Of a DNA stretch of 13,174 nt, positions 8,152 through 13,174 are shown piece by piece. The position numbers and the translations under genes were made by a program. Source of the stretch: an uncultured Collinsella sp. (lineage in GTDB: Bacteria > Actinomycetota > Coriobacteriia > Coriobacteriales > Coriobacteriaceae); contig CABUOF010000055.1 of assembly GCA_902493125.1 (NCBI GenBank), positions 1 through 13,174 on the forward strand, read 5' to 3'. A model generated the notes under the pieces. The model was given only the letters and a program-made list of their open reading frames with translations. It made no database searches and was not told the DNA's origin. Position 1 is the stretch's first letter; each line of letters starts with the position of its first letter.

Positions 8152-8176
8152 CGGGGGTATTTTCGCCTGCTACTAT
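8148..8176 (+). promoter_or_regulatory. Sigma-70-type promoter for rplU-rpmA
   Basis: TTGACG (8148-8153) and TACTAT (8171-8176) are separated by exactly 17 bases and each differs from the consensus at one or two positions. The -35 box overlaps the stop codon of the upstream gene. Transcription would start near 8183, giving a leader of roughly 35 bases before the rplU ATG, too short for a large ribosomal-protein leader structure. Confidence 0.8.
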
Positions 8177-8203
8177 ATTCGGCTGTTGCACTAACTGATG
8201 CAT

Positions 8204-8209
8204 GAAGGG
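8204..8209 (+). promoter_or_regulatory. Ribosome binding site of rplU
   Basis: GAAGGG lies 9 bases before the ATG at 8219. It sits downstream of the in-frame ATG at 8198, so it can serve only 8219; this agrees with L21 proteins beginning MYAIV. Confidence 0.75.
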
Positions 8210-8218
8210 CAAGTAAAC

Positions 8219-8593
8219 ATGTACGCAATCGTTAACACGGGCGGCAAGCAGTACAAGGTCGCCACCGACGATGTCATCACCGTCGAGAAGATCGAGGGCA
8301 ATGAGGGCGACAAGGTCACCCTGCCGGTCATCTTCCTCAACGATGGTAAGAAGATCGTCACCGATCCCGACAAGCTGGCCAAGGCCAAGGTTACCGCTCA
8401 GATCGTTGAGCAGTTCAAGGGCGAGAAGCAGCTGGTCTTCAAGTTCCACAAGCGTAAGCGCTATCGTCGTCTGAAGGGTCACCGTCAGCAGCTCACCAAG
8501 CTGAAGATCGTGAAGGTCCAGGCTACGTCCCGCGCCAAGAAGGCTGTCAAGGCAGAGGCCGAGGCTGTTGCCGAGGCTCCCGTCGCCGAGTAG
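8219..8593 (+). CDS. rplU: 50S ribosomal protein L21
   Basis: The product begins MYAIVNTGGKQYKVA, the near-universal L21 N-terminus. It also has the VEKIEGNEGDKVTLPVIF and FKFHKRKRYRRLKGHRQQLTKLKI segments that contact 23S rRNA. L21 is a large-subunit protein bound near the L20 site. Its 124 residues are longer than the usual about 103 because of an Ala/Glu/Val/Lys-rich tail from about residue 103 onward, which resembles the low-complexity tails common in Actinomycetota ribosomal proteins. An in-frame ATG 21 bases upstream (8198) is rejected because it would add non-homologous residues and lacks a good binding site. rpmA follows after 33 bases, the standard pairing. Confidence 0.97.
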   Translation: MYAIVNTGGKQYKVATDDVITVEKIEGNEGDKVTLPVIFLNDGKKIVTDPDKLAKAKVTAQIVEQFKGEKQLVFKFHKRKRYRRLKGHRQQLTKLKIVKVQATSRAKKAVKAEAEAVAEAPVAE

Positions 8594-8626
8594 ATTACAC
8601 TCGTAACGAAAGAGTAGGTATACACA

Positions 8627-8884
8627 ATGGCACACAAAAAAGGACTCGGTTCCTCCCGTAATGGCCGTGACTCCCGCGGTCAGCGCCTTGGCACGAAGCG
8701 CTATGCCGGCCAGACGGTAACCACGGGCACGATTCTCGTCCGTCAGCACGGCACTCACATCCACCCGGGTGAGAACGTTGGCCGTGGCAAGGACGACACG
8801 CTGTTCGCGCTGGTCGACGGTACCGTTGAGTTCCACAAGGGTATCAAGCACAGGGTCAGCGTACGCCCGCTCGCGAACGCGTAA
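8627..8884 (+). CDS. rpmA: 50S ribosomal protein L27
   Basis: An 85-residue basic protein beginning MAHKKGLGSSRNGRDSRGQR, the diagnostic L27 N-terminus that reaches toward the peptidyl transferase centre, followed by VRQHGTHIHPGENVGRGKDDTLFAL. Length is standard. The mature-type start MAHKKG has no N-terminal extension, and no ysxB/prp protease gene lies between rplU and rpmA. This is unlike Firmicutes, where a cleaved L27 extension goes with Prp, and it supports an actinobacterial origin. The binding site is weak (GTAGG near 8614-8618, 8 bases from the ATG). It is co-transcribed with rplU from the promoter at 8148-8176 and followed by a strong hairpin terminator. Confidence 0.98.
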   Translation: MAHKKGLGSSRNGRDSRGQRLGTKRYAGQTVTTGTILVRQHGTHIHPGENVGRGKDDTLFALVDGTVEFHKGIKHRVSVRPLANA

Positions 8885-8909
8885 TTCACCCTTCATAGAG
8901 CACATATGT

Positions 8910-8953
8910 GGGAGGCACTTGAGTTTTAGGATTCAAGGGTCTCCCTCTTTTTT
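8910..8953 (+). terminator. Intrinsic terminator between rpmA and obgE
   Basis: The left arm 8910-8924 pairs with the right arm 8931-8945. GGGAG pairs with CTCCC, then come a G-T wobble, a C-G pair and one A/G mismatch, then CTTGAGT with ATTCAAG, leaving a 6-base loop (TTTAGG). A T-rich run (TCTTTTTT, 8946-8953) follows at once. The arms give about 14 pairs. The obgE ribosome binding site begins 3 bases after the run. Confidence 0.88.
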
Positions 8954-8955
8954 GT

Positions 8956-8961
8956 AGGAGG
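8956..8961 (+). promoter_or_regulatory. Ribosome binding site of obgE
   Basis: A perfect AGGAGG lies 8 bases before the TTG at 8970 and fixes this non-ATG start. It stands outside the terminator hairpin, so folding of the hairpin should not hide it. Confidence 0.85.
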
Positions 8962-8969
8962 CGATTCTG

Positions 8970-10436
8970 TTGTCACAGTTCACCGATATCAGCCGCATTA
9001 ACGTGTGCGGCGGCGACGGCGGAGCCGGATGCATGTCGTTTAGGCGCGAGGCATTTGTCCCCAAGGGCGGCCCCGATGGCGGCGACGGCGGTCGTGGCGG
9101 CAATGTCGTCATCCAGGCCGATGCCCAGCTGTCTTCGTTGATCGATTACCGCTTTAAGCATCACTTCCGCGCCGAGCGCGGCACGCACGGGCAGGGTGCC
9201 CGTCGTAACGGTAAGAGCGGCGAGGACCTGATTCTCAAGGTCCCTATGGGCACCGTGGTGCGCGAGCTCGACCCCGAGACGCAGACACCGATGTTCGAGA
9301 TTGCCGACCTGGTGCACGACGGCGAGCACGTCGTCGTGGCGCCCGGTGGTGCCGGCGGTCTGGGCAATACCCACTTTGTGACGTCGGTGCGCCGCGCTCC
9401 GGCCTTTGCCCAGCTAGGCGAGCCGGCCGAGGAGCACTGGATTGAGCTCGAGATGAAGCTTATGGCCGATGCCGCACTCGTGGGCTTTCCCTCGGTGGGT
9501 AAGTCATCGCTCATTGCGCGCATGAGTGCCGCCCGCCCCAAGATTGCTGACTACCCGTTTACCACACTCGTGCCCAATCTGGGCATGGTGCGTGCCGGCG
9601 AATATTCTTACGTCGTTGCCGACGTCCCCGGTCTTATCGAGGGCGCGAGCGAGGGCAAGGGCCTGGGTCACCAGTTCTTGCGCCACATTGAGCGTACGGC
9701 CCTGATCATGCATGTCGTCGACATGACGGGCGGTTTTGAGGATCGCGATCCGGTTGAGGACTATCGCATCATCAACCGCGAGCTCGAGCAGTATGGCGCC
9801 GAGCTTTCGGAGCGTCCGCAGATTGTCGTCGCCAACAAGTGCGATGCGCCGGGCACGGCCGACAAGATTGCCGACCTCAAGCGCGCAGCGCTCGACGATG
9901 GACATATGTTCTTTGCCGTGTCTGCTGTTACGGGCGCCGGCCTCAACACGCTGATGCTTGCCGTGGGCGAGCAGGTGGCTAAGCTGCGCGCCGAGTTGGC
10001 TGTCTCCGATGAACCGGTCGACCTGCGCGACGATGAGTGGGAGCGCCGCCGCCTGCAGCGTGAGAAGCGTTTCCGCATTGTCCAGGAAGAGCCCGGTGCC
10101 TTCCGCGTGGTCGGTCGTGCCATCGAGCGCATGGTCATTCAGACCGACTGGGAAAACGAAGAAGCCGTCATTTACCTGCAGCATAAGTTTGCGCGTATGG
10201 GTGTTGACGACGCGCTCGAGAAGGCCGGTTGCCGTGCGGGCGACGAGGTCCGCATTTGCCAGCGCGCCTTTGACTTTGAGGGCGCTGAGGACTTCTCGGA
10301 GTACGAGGAGCTCGAGGATGCCGGCGAGGACGTTGCCGTTGAGGCCATTGACGTGACCGATGCTGCGGATGAGGGCGTCGAGGTTGTCGATGCGGCGGAT
10401 GCCGAGGACGATGCCGAGACCTCGGAGGGCGAGTAA
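8970..10436 (+). CDS. obgE: Obg-family GTPase, ribosome assembly
   Basis: An essential GTPase acting in late 50S subunit maturation and stress signalling. Its 488 residues show the three Obg parts. The Gly-rich Obg fold comes first (GGDGGAG near 14-20 and GGPDGGDGGRGGNV near 33-46). The G domain has the P-loop GFPSVGKSS at 172-180, DVPG at 218-221, NKCD at 289-292 and SA at 318-319. The C-terminal OCT domain (about 370-430) contains FRVVGRAIERMVIQTDWENEEAV and the GCRAGDEVRI motif. A strongly acidic tail of about 55 residues (from about 433) follows. The start is TTG with AGGAGG 8 bases upstream. A terminator lies directly before the gene, so expression depends on read-through from rplU-rpmA or on a promoter I cannot see. 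nadD follows after 3 bases. Confidence 0.97.
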   Translation: MSQFTDISRINVCGGDGGAGCMSFRREAFVPKGGPDGGDGGRGGNVVIQADAQLSSLIDYRFKHHFRAERGTHGQGARRNGKSGEDLILKVPMGTVVRELDPETQTPMFEIADLVHDGEHVVVAPGGAGGLGNTHFVTSVRRAPAFAQLGEPAEEHWIELEMKLMADAALVGFPSVGKSSLIARMSAARPKIADYPFTTLVPNLGMVRAGEYSYVVADVPGLIEGASEGKGLGHQFLRHIERTALIMHVVDMTGGFEDRDPVEDYRIINRELEQYGAELSERPQIVVANKCDAPGTADKIADLKRAALDDGHMFFAVSAVTGAGLNTLMLAVGEQVAKLRAELAVSDEPVDLRDDEWERRRLQREKRFRIVQEEPGAFRVVGRAIERMVIQTDWENEEAVIYLQHKFARMGVDDALEKAGCRAGDEVRICQRAFDFEGAEDFSEYEELEDAGEDVAVEAIDVTDAADEGVEVVDAADAEDDAETSEGE

Positions 10437-10439
10437 GCC

Positions 10440-11117
10440 ATGTCGTTGCGCGGTGGAATCGGTTTGCCCGAGCTTCCTCTAGAGGACGGGCAGGAGTTTA
10501 GGCTCGGCATTATGGGCGGCACCTTTGATCCCATCCATTACGGGCACCTGGTGACCGCCGAGCAGGCGCGCGAGTCGCTCGACTTGGACGCTGTGCTCTT
10601 TATGCCGGCGGGCTCTCCTGCCTTTAAGCTTGACAAGCCGGTGACGCCTGCTGAGGACCGTTATGCCATGACGGTCCTCGCAACCGCCGCGAACCCGGCC
10701 TTTTTGGCGAGCCGGTTCGAGATCGACCGCCCGGGCGTAACCTACACGGCCGATACGCTTCATGCCCTTCGCGACTTTTACCCGCCGCAGGTAAAGCTCT
10801 ACTTTATTACGGGCGCCGACGCGATTATCGATATCGTGACCTGGCATGATGCCGAACGAATCGCTGAGCTTGCCACCTTTATTGCGGCGACGCGACCGGG
10901 CTTTGATATCGATACGGCGCGTGCCCGAATCAAAGAGTCGGGGCTGCCGTTCGACGTGCGCTATATTCAGATTCCGGCGCTGGCGATCAGCTCGACGAAC
11001 ATTCGTAAGCGAGTTGCCCGCGGCATGAGCGTGCGCTATCTTACGAGCGAGTCCGTGCTCGGCTACATTCGCAAACGCAGGCTATATGCCGATTTGGGCC
11101 AAGAAGATTTTGAGTGA
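10440..11117 (+). CDS. nadD: Nicotinate-nucleotide adenylyltransferase
   Basis: NadD joins nicotinate mononucleotide and ATP to form deamido-NAD, a central step of NAD synthesis in the cytoplasm. The 225-residue protein has the nucleotidyltransferase motif GGTFDPIHYGH at 26-36 (the GxFDPxHxGH pattern with catalytic His residues) and ISSTNIR at 183-189, the second substrate-binding motif; FITGADAI and W-H lie between. About 20 residues precede the usual start of the domain, so a later start is possible, but GGAGGG at 10424-10429 inside the end of obgE is well placed (10 bases) for the ATG at 10440. The stop codon is 12 bases before the next start. nadD followed by yqeK and rsfS is a widely conserved order. 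Confidence 0.96.
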   Translation: MSLRGGIGLPELPLEDGQEFRLGIMGGTFDPIHYGHLVTAEQARESLDLDAVLFMPAGSPAFKLDKPVTPAEDRYAMTVLATAANPAFLASRFEIDRPGVTYTADTLHALRDFYPPQVKLYFITGADAIIDIVTWHDAERIAELATFIAATRPGFDIDTARARIKESGLPFDVRYIQIPALAISSTNIRKRVARGMSVRYLTSESVLGYIRKRRLYADLGQEDFE

Positions 11118-11129
11118 TGGGGGTCTACG

Positions 11130-11738
11130 TTGTCGGTAGAGGATCAGTTTGAGGGCGATGAGCGCGCGCTGCTCAAGCGCATTCAAGAGCTGCTCGATGT
11201 TCGCATGAAGGATAAGCGCAAGCGCTATGTGCATTCGCTGGGTGTTGCCGAGACCGCACTTCATCTGGCCGAGGTATACGGTGTCGACCGCTTTGATGCC
11301 GCTGCCGCTGGCCTGATCCATGACTGGGACAAAGTGCTCTCCGACGACGAGCTGGTCACGCGCGCTCTGCATTACGGCATTAAGATTGCCGGCTCTCCGT
11401 CTGCCGCGACGCCGCTTTTACACGGCCCAGTTGCCGCCTATGAGCTTCCGCAGCTTTTCCCCGAGTTGTCGCCGGCCGTTTTCCAGGCTGTCGACCGTCA
11501 TACCGTGGGTGCCTGCGACATGACGCCGCTCGATATGGTGGTCTTTGTGGCCGATGCCATCGAGCCCAACCGCCACGGCGACTATGCGCATGCGCTGCGC
11601 GAGATGGTGGGGGAGTCGACGCTCGATGAGTTGTTCTTCTCCTGTTTTGCGCAGGGTCTGGTCTATGTGATCCAGTCCGGGCGCTATCTTTATCCCACGG
11701 CTATTACGATTTACAACCATTACGCCCAGCTGCGCTAG
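11130..11738 (+). CDS. yqeK: YqeK-type HD-domain hydrolase (Ap4A hydrolase family)
   Basis: A 202-residue HD-superfamily phosphohydrolase. Metal and active-site residues are in the expected order: His35 (VHSLGVAETA), His64-Asp65 (GLIHDWDK), His98 (LLHGPVAAYE), His124 (DRHTVG) and Asp142 in ADAIEPNR, the motif typical of YqeK. Characterised YqeK members cleave diadenosine tetraphosphate symmetrically into two ADP, so a role in dinucleotide alarmone clearance is inferred. The start chosen is TTG at 11130 with GGGGG at 11119-11123, 6 bases away. The next in-frame ATG (11208, residue 27) would leave only 8 residues before the first His and remove the preceding helix. Position between nadD and rsfS matches the usual context. 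Confidence 0.93.
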   Translation: MSVEDQFEGDERALLKRIQELLDVRMKDKRKRYVHSLGVAETALHLAEVYGVDRFDAAAAGLIHDWDKVLSDDELVTRALHYGIKIAGSPSAATPLLHGPVAAYELPQLFPELSPAVFQAVDRHTVGACDMTPLDMVVFVADAIEPNRHGDYAHALREMVGESTLDELFFSCFAQGLVYVIQSGRYLYPTAITIYNHYAQLR

Positions 11739-11765
11739 CTCGGGCTGTCTAGAAAGAGGTATTCC

Positions 11766-12221
11766 ATGGCCGACGAGACCATGACCGGCGAGCAGATTCT
11801 TGAAGGTGTGGAGCACAAGAGCTTCGCCGCCACGTCCGACCGCACTGCCGCCTCGCTGTCCGCGAGCGGTGTCGCCGCCGAGGATGTCGCCCGCGCCGCC
11901 GCGCAGGCCGCCTACGACAAGAAGGGCGAGGACGTTCAGGTGCTCGACCTGACCGAGCTTTCCGACGTATGCGACTACTTTGTGCTTGCCACCGGTACCA
12001 ACAACCGCCAGGTCGATTCTATCGTCGACGAGATCGAGGAGAAGGTCGCCGAGGCTTGCGGCGAGCACCCGTTCTCCATCGAGGGCCGTGAGCAGAAGAC
12101 CTGGATGCTCATGGACTACGGCTCGGTCGTCGTCCACGTCTTCACTCCCGAAGCCCGCGACTTCTACCGCCTCGAGAAACTCTGGGGCGACGCTCCCCAG
12201 CTTCCCCTCGACCTCCTCTAA
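11766..12221 (+). CDS. rsfS: Ribosomal silencing factor RsfS
   Basis: RsfS binds L14 on the 50S subunit and blocks subunit joining in starved or stationary cells. The core, about residues 42-145 of 151, shows the family pattern: AAQAAYDKKGEDVQVLDL, then CDYFVLATGTNNRQV, then DEIEEKVAEACG, W-M-L-MDYGSVVVHVF and ARDFYRLEKLWGDAP. About 38 residues precede the core (acidic, then Ala/Ser/Thr-rich), more than the usual few. The ATG is well supported by AAAGAGG at 11753-11759, 6 bases upstream, so the extension is probably real. It is the last gene of the ribosome/cofactor block and ends 44 bases before a strong terminator hairpin. Confidence 0.95.
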   Translation: MADETMTGEQILEGVEHKSFAATSDRTAASLSASGVAAEDVARAAAQAAYDKKGEDVQVLDLTELSDVCDYFVLATGTNNRQVDSIVDEIEEKVAEACGEHPFSIEGREQKTWMLMDYGSVVVHVFTPEARDFYRLEKLWGDAPQLPLDLL

Positions 12222-12255
12222 ATGATTTTTCTGGGACGGGGATAAAATAATCATT
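12221..12255 (+). repeat. Possible REP-like element upstream of the transposase
   Basis: AATGATT (12221-12227) and AATCATT (12249-12255) are perfect inverted repeats enclosing a stretch that contains GGGACGGGGATAAAAT. The first overlaps the last base of the rsfS stop codon. It resembles the short GGGAC-containing palindromic elements found beside RAYT genes, but with only one clear copy here the identification is tentative. Confidence 0.4.
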
Positions 12256-12265
12256 GCTACCGTTT

Positions 12266-12308
12266 GCCGAACCGCTCACCTTTGTCGGGCGGTTCGGCCT
12301 TTTTCTTC
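12266..12308 (+). terminator. Intrinsic terminator after rsfS
   Basis: A perfect 10-base-pair GC-rich stem, GCCGAACCGC (12266-12275) with GCGGTTCGGC (12289-12298), has a 13-base loop and is followed by the pyrimidine run CTTTTTCTTC. It ends the obgE-nadD-yqeK-rsfS transcript and insulates the transposase gene. Confidence 0.9.
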
Positions 12309-12346
12309 CTTTCCTTTTGTATGCTGTGACTACTGCATCCTTGGAA

Positions 12347-12353
12347 GGGAGGG
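12347..12353 (+). promoter_or_regulatory. Ribosome binding site deciding the transposase start
   Basis: GGGAGGG lies 5 bases before the ATG at 12359. The longer reading frame opening at 12254 runs through the terminator hairpin and has no binding site. Confidence 0.75.
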
Positions 12354-12358
12354 TTTCG

Positions 12359-13099
12359 ATGACTCGTGTTGCCCGTGCGTTGTCCGAACTCGGCCATTAT
12401 CACGTCATGCTCAAGGGCTGTGCTGGCCAGTTGATCTTCGAAGACGATGACGATCGCCTTTATTTTCTCAATCTATTGAACAGACGATTTACGTCCGCTC
12501 ATATTCGCCTTCTTGCCTGGTGCCTCATGGACAATCATGTTCACCTGCTATTTGATGATCTCGATAATCAGATGAGCGTTGCTATGCATGCGATTGATAC
12601 GGCATATGCGAAACACTTCAATCAAAAAACCGGCCGCCGCGGACCGGTGTTCCAGGAACGATTCAAGAGTGTGATCATTTCTGACGACAAACAGCTGCTC
12701 CGTTGCGTCCGATACATACACGACAATCCTGCAAAAGCAGGTATTTCTTCTGCTCCTCTGTATCGCTGGAGCAGCTTCCATGAGTATTTCTCTCATCCCG
12801 AAATTTGTGATTGTGAAGGTATTCTCAATCTGTTTGGGGGTACGGAAGCGTTTTATCTTTCGAGTACCGACGGCAAGCCTAATCCCTATTTTATGCCCGA
12901 AGGTAAGCATATCTCCGATATGGATGCGCTGGAAGTTGCCCGGGCTCTTTTGGCTCCGCATGAGCCTTATCAGCTTAAAACTTTGCCGAAATCAGAGCGA
13001 AATCGTCTTCTGGCAGTGTTGAGGCATCGGGGGTTTACGATTGACCAGATTTCGCGTCTGACGGGAATTGGGACCAATATCATTCAAAGGGCGAAATGA
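12359..13099 (+). CDS. REP-associated tyrosine transposase (RAYT), Y1/HUH family
   Basis: A 246-residue single-strand DNA endonuclease/transferase of the IS200-related Y1 superfamily. The HUH motif is H60-V-H62 in MDNHVHLL. GRRGPVFQERFKS (92-104) matches the conserved G..fq.R block, and RYIHDNPAKAG contains Tyr119 and Asn123, the positions expected for the catalytic Tyr and a metal ligand. The key residues therefore look intact. After the catalytic domain comes a C-terminal segment (about 205-246) with a probable helix-turn-helix, GFTIDQISRLTGIGTNIIQRA, which some RAYT subfamilies carry. The DNA is visibly more AT-rich than its neighbours and codon use differs, suggesting acquisition. A frame opening at 12254 would give a longer protein but crosses the rsfS terminator, so 12359 is preferred. 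RAYTs normally act on short REP palindromes, often as single domesticated chromosomal copies. Confidence 0.88.
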   Translation: MTRVARALSELGHYHVMLKGCAGQLIFEDDDDRLYFLNLLNRRFTSAHIRLLAWCLMDNHVHLLFDDLDNQMSVAMHAIDTAYAKHFNQKTGRRGPVFQERFKSVIISDDKQLLRCVRYIHDNPAKAGISSAPLYRWSSFHEYFSHPEICDCEGILNLFGGTEAFYLSSTDGKPNPYFMPEGKHISDMDALEVARALLAPHEPYQLKTLPKSERNRLLAVLRHRGFTIDQISRLTGIGTNIIQRAK

Positions 13100-13174
13100 C
13101 GCTCCAAATGATTAAAAAAGGCTCTGTTAGACCAGGATTGACATACATGTGTCCCCACGGTGCCATATCGTTGA
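13100..13174. other. Terminal non-coding stretch
   Basis: No gene or clear terminator is seen here. TTGACA at 13138-13143 matches a -35 box, but the sequence 16-18 bases on (around TGCCATAT) is a poor -10, so I do not call a promoter. The window ends before any following gene. Confidence 0.5.
13106..13158. repeat. Possible REP-like flank downstream of the transposase
   Basis: AAATGATT (13106-13113) repeats the sequence at 12220-12227 and is the inverse of AATCATT at 12249-12255. Farther on, 13140-13153 is a near-perfect 14-base palindrome (one G-T wobble, mismatched centre). On the - strand it directly follows GTGGG, giving GTGGGGACAC. This mirrors the GGGAC upstream in the opposite orientation. 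Assignment as transposase substrate is speculative. Confidence 0.3.

Noticed and set aside
8198..8218. Upstream in-frame ATG of rplU as the true start
   Set aside because: It lies before the GAAGGG ribosome binding site and would add seven residues foreign to L21, which universally starts MYAIV-like.
12254..12358. N-terminal extension of the transposase from the ATT/ATG region upstream of 12359
   Set aside because: It would translate through a perfect 10-base-pair terminator stem and lacks a ribosome binding site, while 12359 has GGGAGGG 5 bases upstream and begins the conserved part of the family.
13138..13169. Promoter starting with TTGACA near the window end
   Set aside because: The -35 match is perfect but no acceptable -10 lies 16-18 bases away, and no downstream gene is visible in the window.

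Overview
The window looks like a chromosomal housekeeping segment from a GC-rich Actinomycetota, most likely class Coriobacteriia and close to Collinsella. This assignment is an inference from gene order, GC-rich third codon positions and protein style; no database search was possible. Every gene I accept lies on the + strand, and gaps are short apart from the stretch before the last gene.

Region 1 (1-4506) is the rod-shape cell wall elongation operon: the 3' part of mreC, then mreD, the class B penicillin-binding protein PBP2 (mrdA) and the SEDS glycosyltransferase rodA. Together these make and scaffold the lateral-wall peptidoglycan synthase. Region 2 (4525-8151) continues in the same direction with almost no gaps. 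It holds a P-loop-less protein with a DUF697-like C-terminal half, an uncharacterised radical SAM protein (TIGR03960 type) and its translationally coupled partner (TIGR03936/DUF2344 type). None of these three has a secure function.

Region 3 (8148-12298) is a ribosome and cofactor block. A strong sigma-70-type promoter overlaps the end of the DUF2344 gene and drives rplU and rpmA. A long intrinsic terminator hairpin follows rpmA, directly ahead of the obgE ribosome binding site. Then come obgE (ribosome-assembly GTPase), nadD (NAD synthesis), yqeK (HD-domain Ap4A hydrolase type) and rsfS (ribosomal silencing factor), closed by a second intrinsic terminator.

Region 4 (12222-13174) is different in character: visibly more AT-rich, with a REP-associated tyrosine transposase (RAYT, Y1/HUH family) whose catalytic residues appear intact. 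It is flanked by short inverted AATCATT/AATGATT and GGGAC-type motifs that could be its recognition sites.

No CRISPR array, tRNA, rRNA or obvious new defence system is present. The items most worth a second look are the DUF697-like gene joined to the elongation operon, the extra N-terminal membrane helix of PBP2, the terminator in front of obgE, the radical SAM/DUF2344 pair and the RAYT with its flanks.
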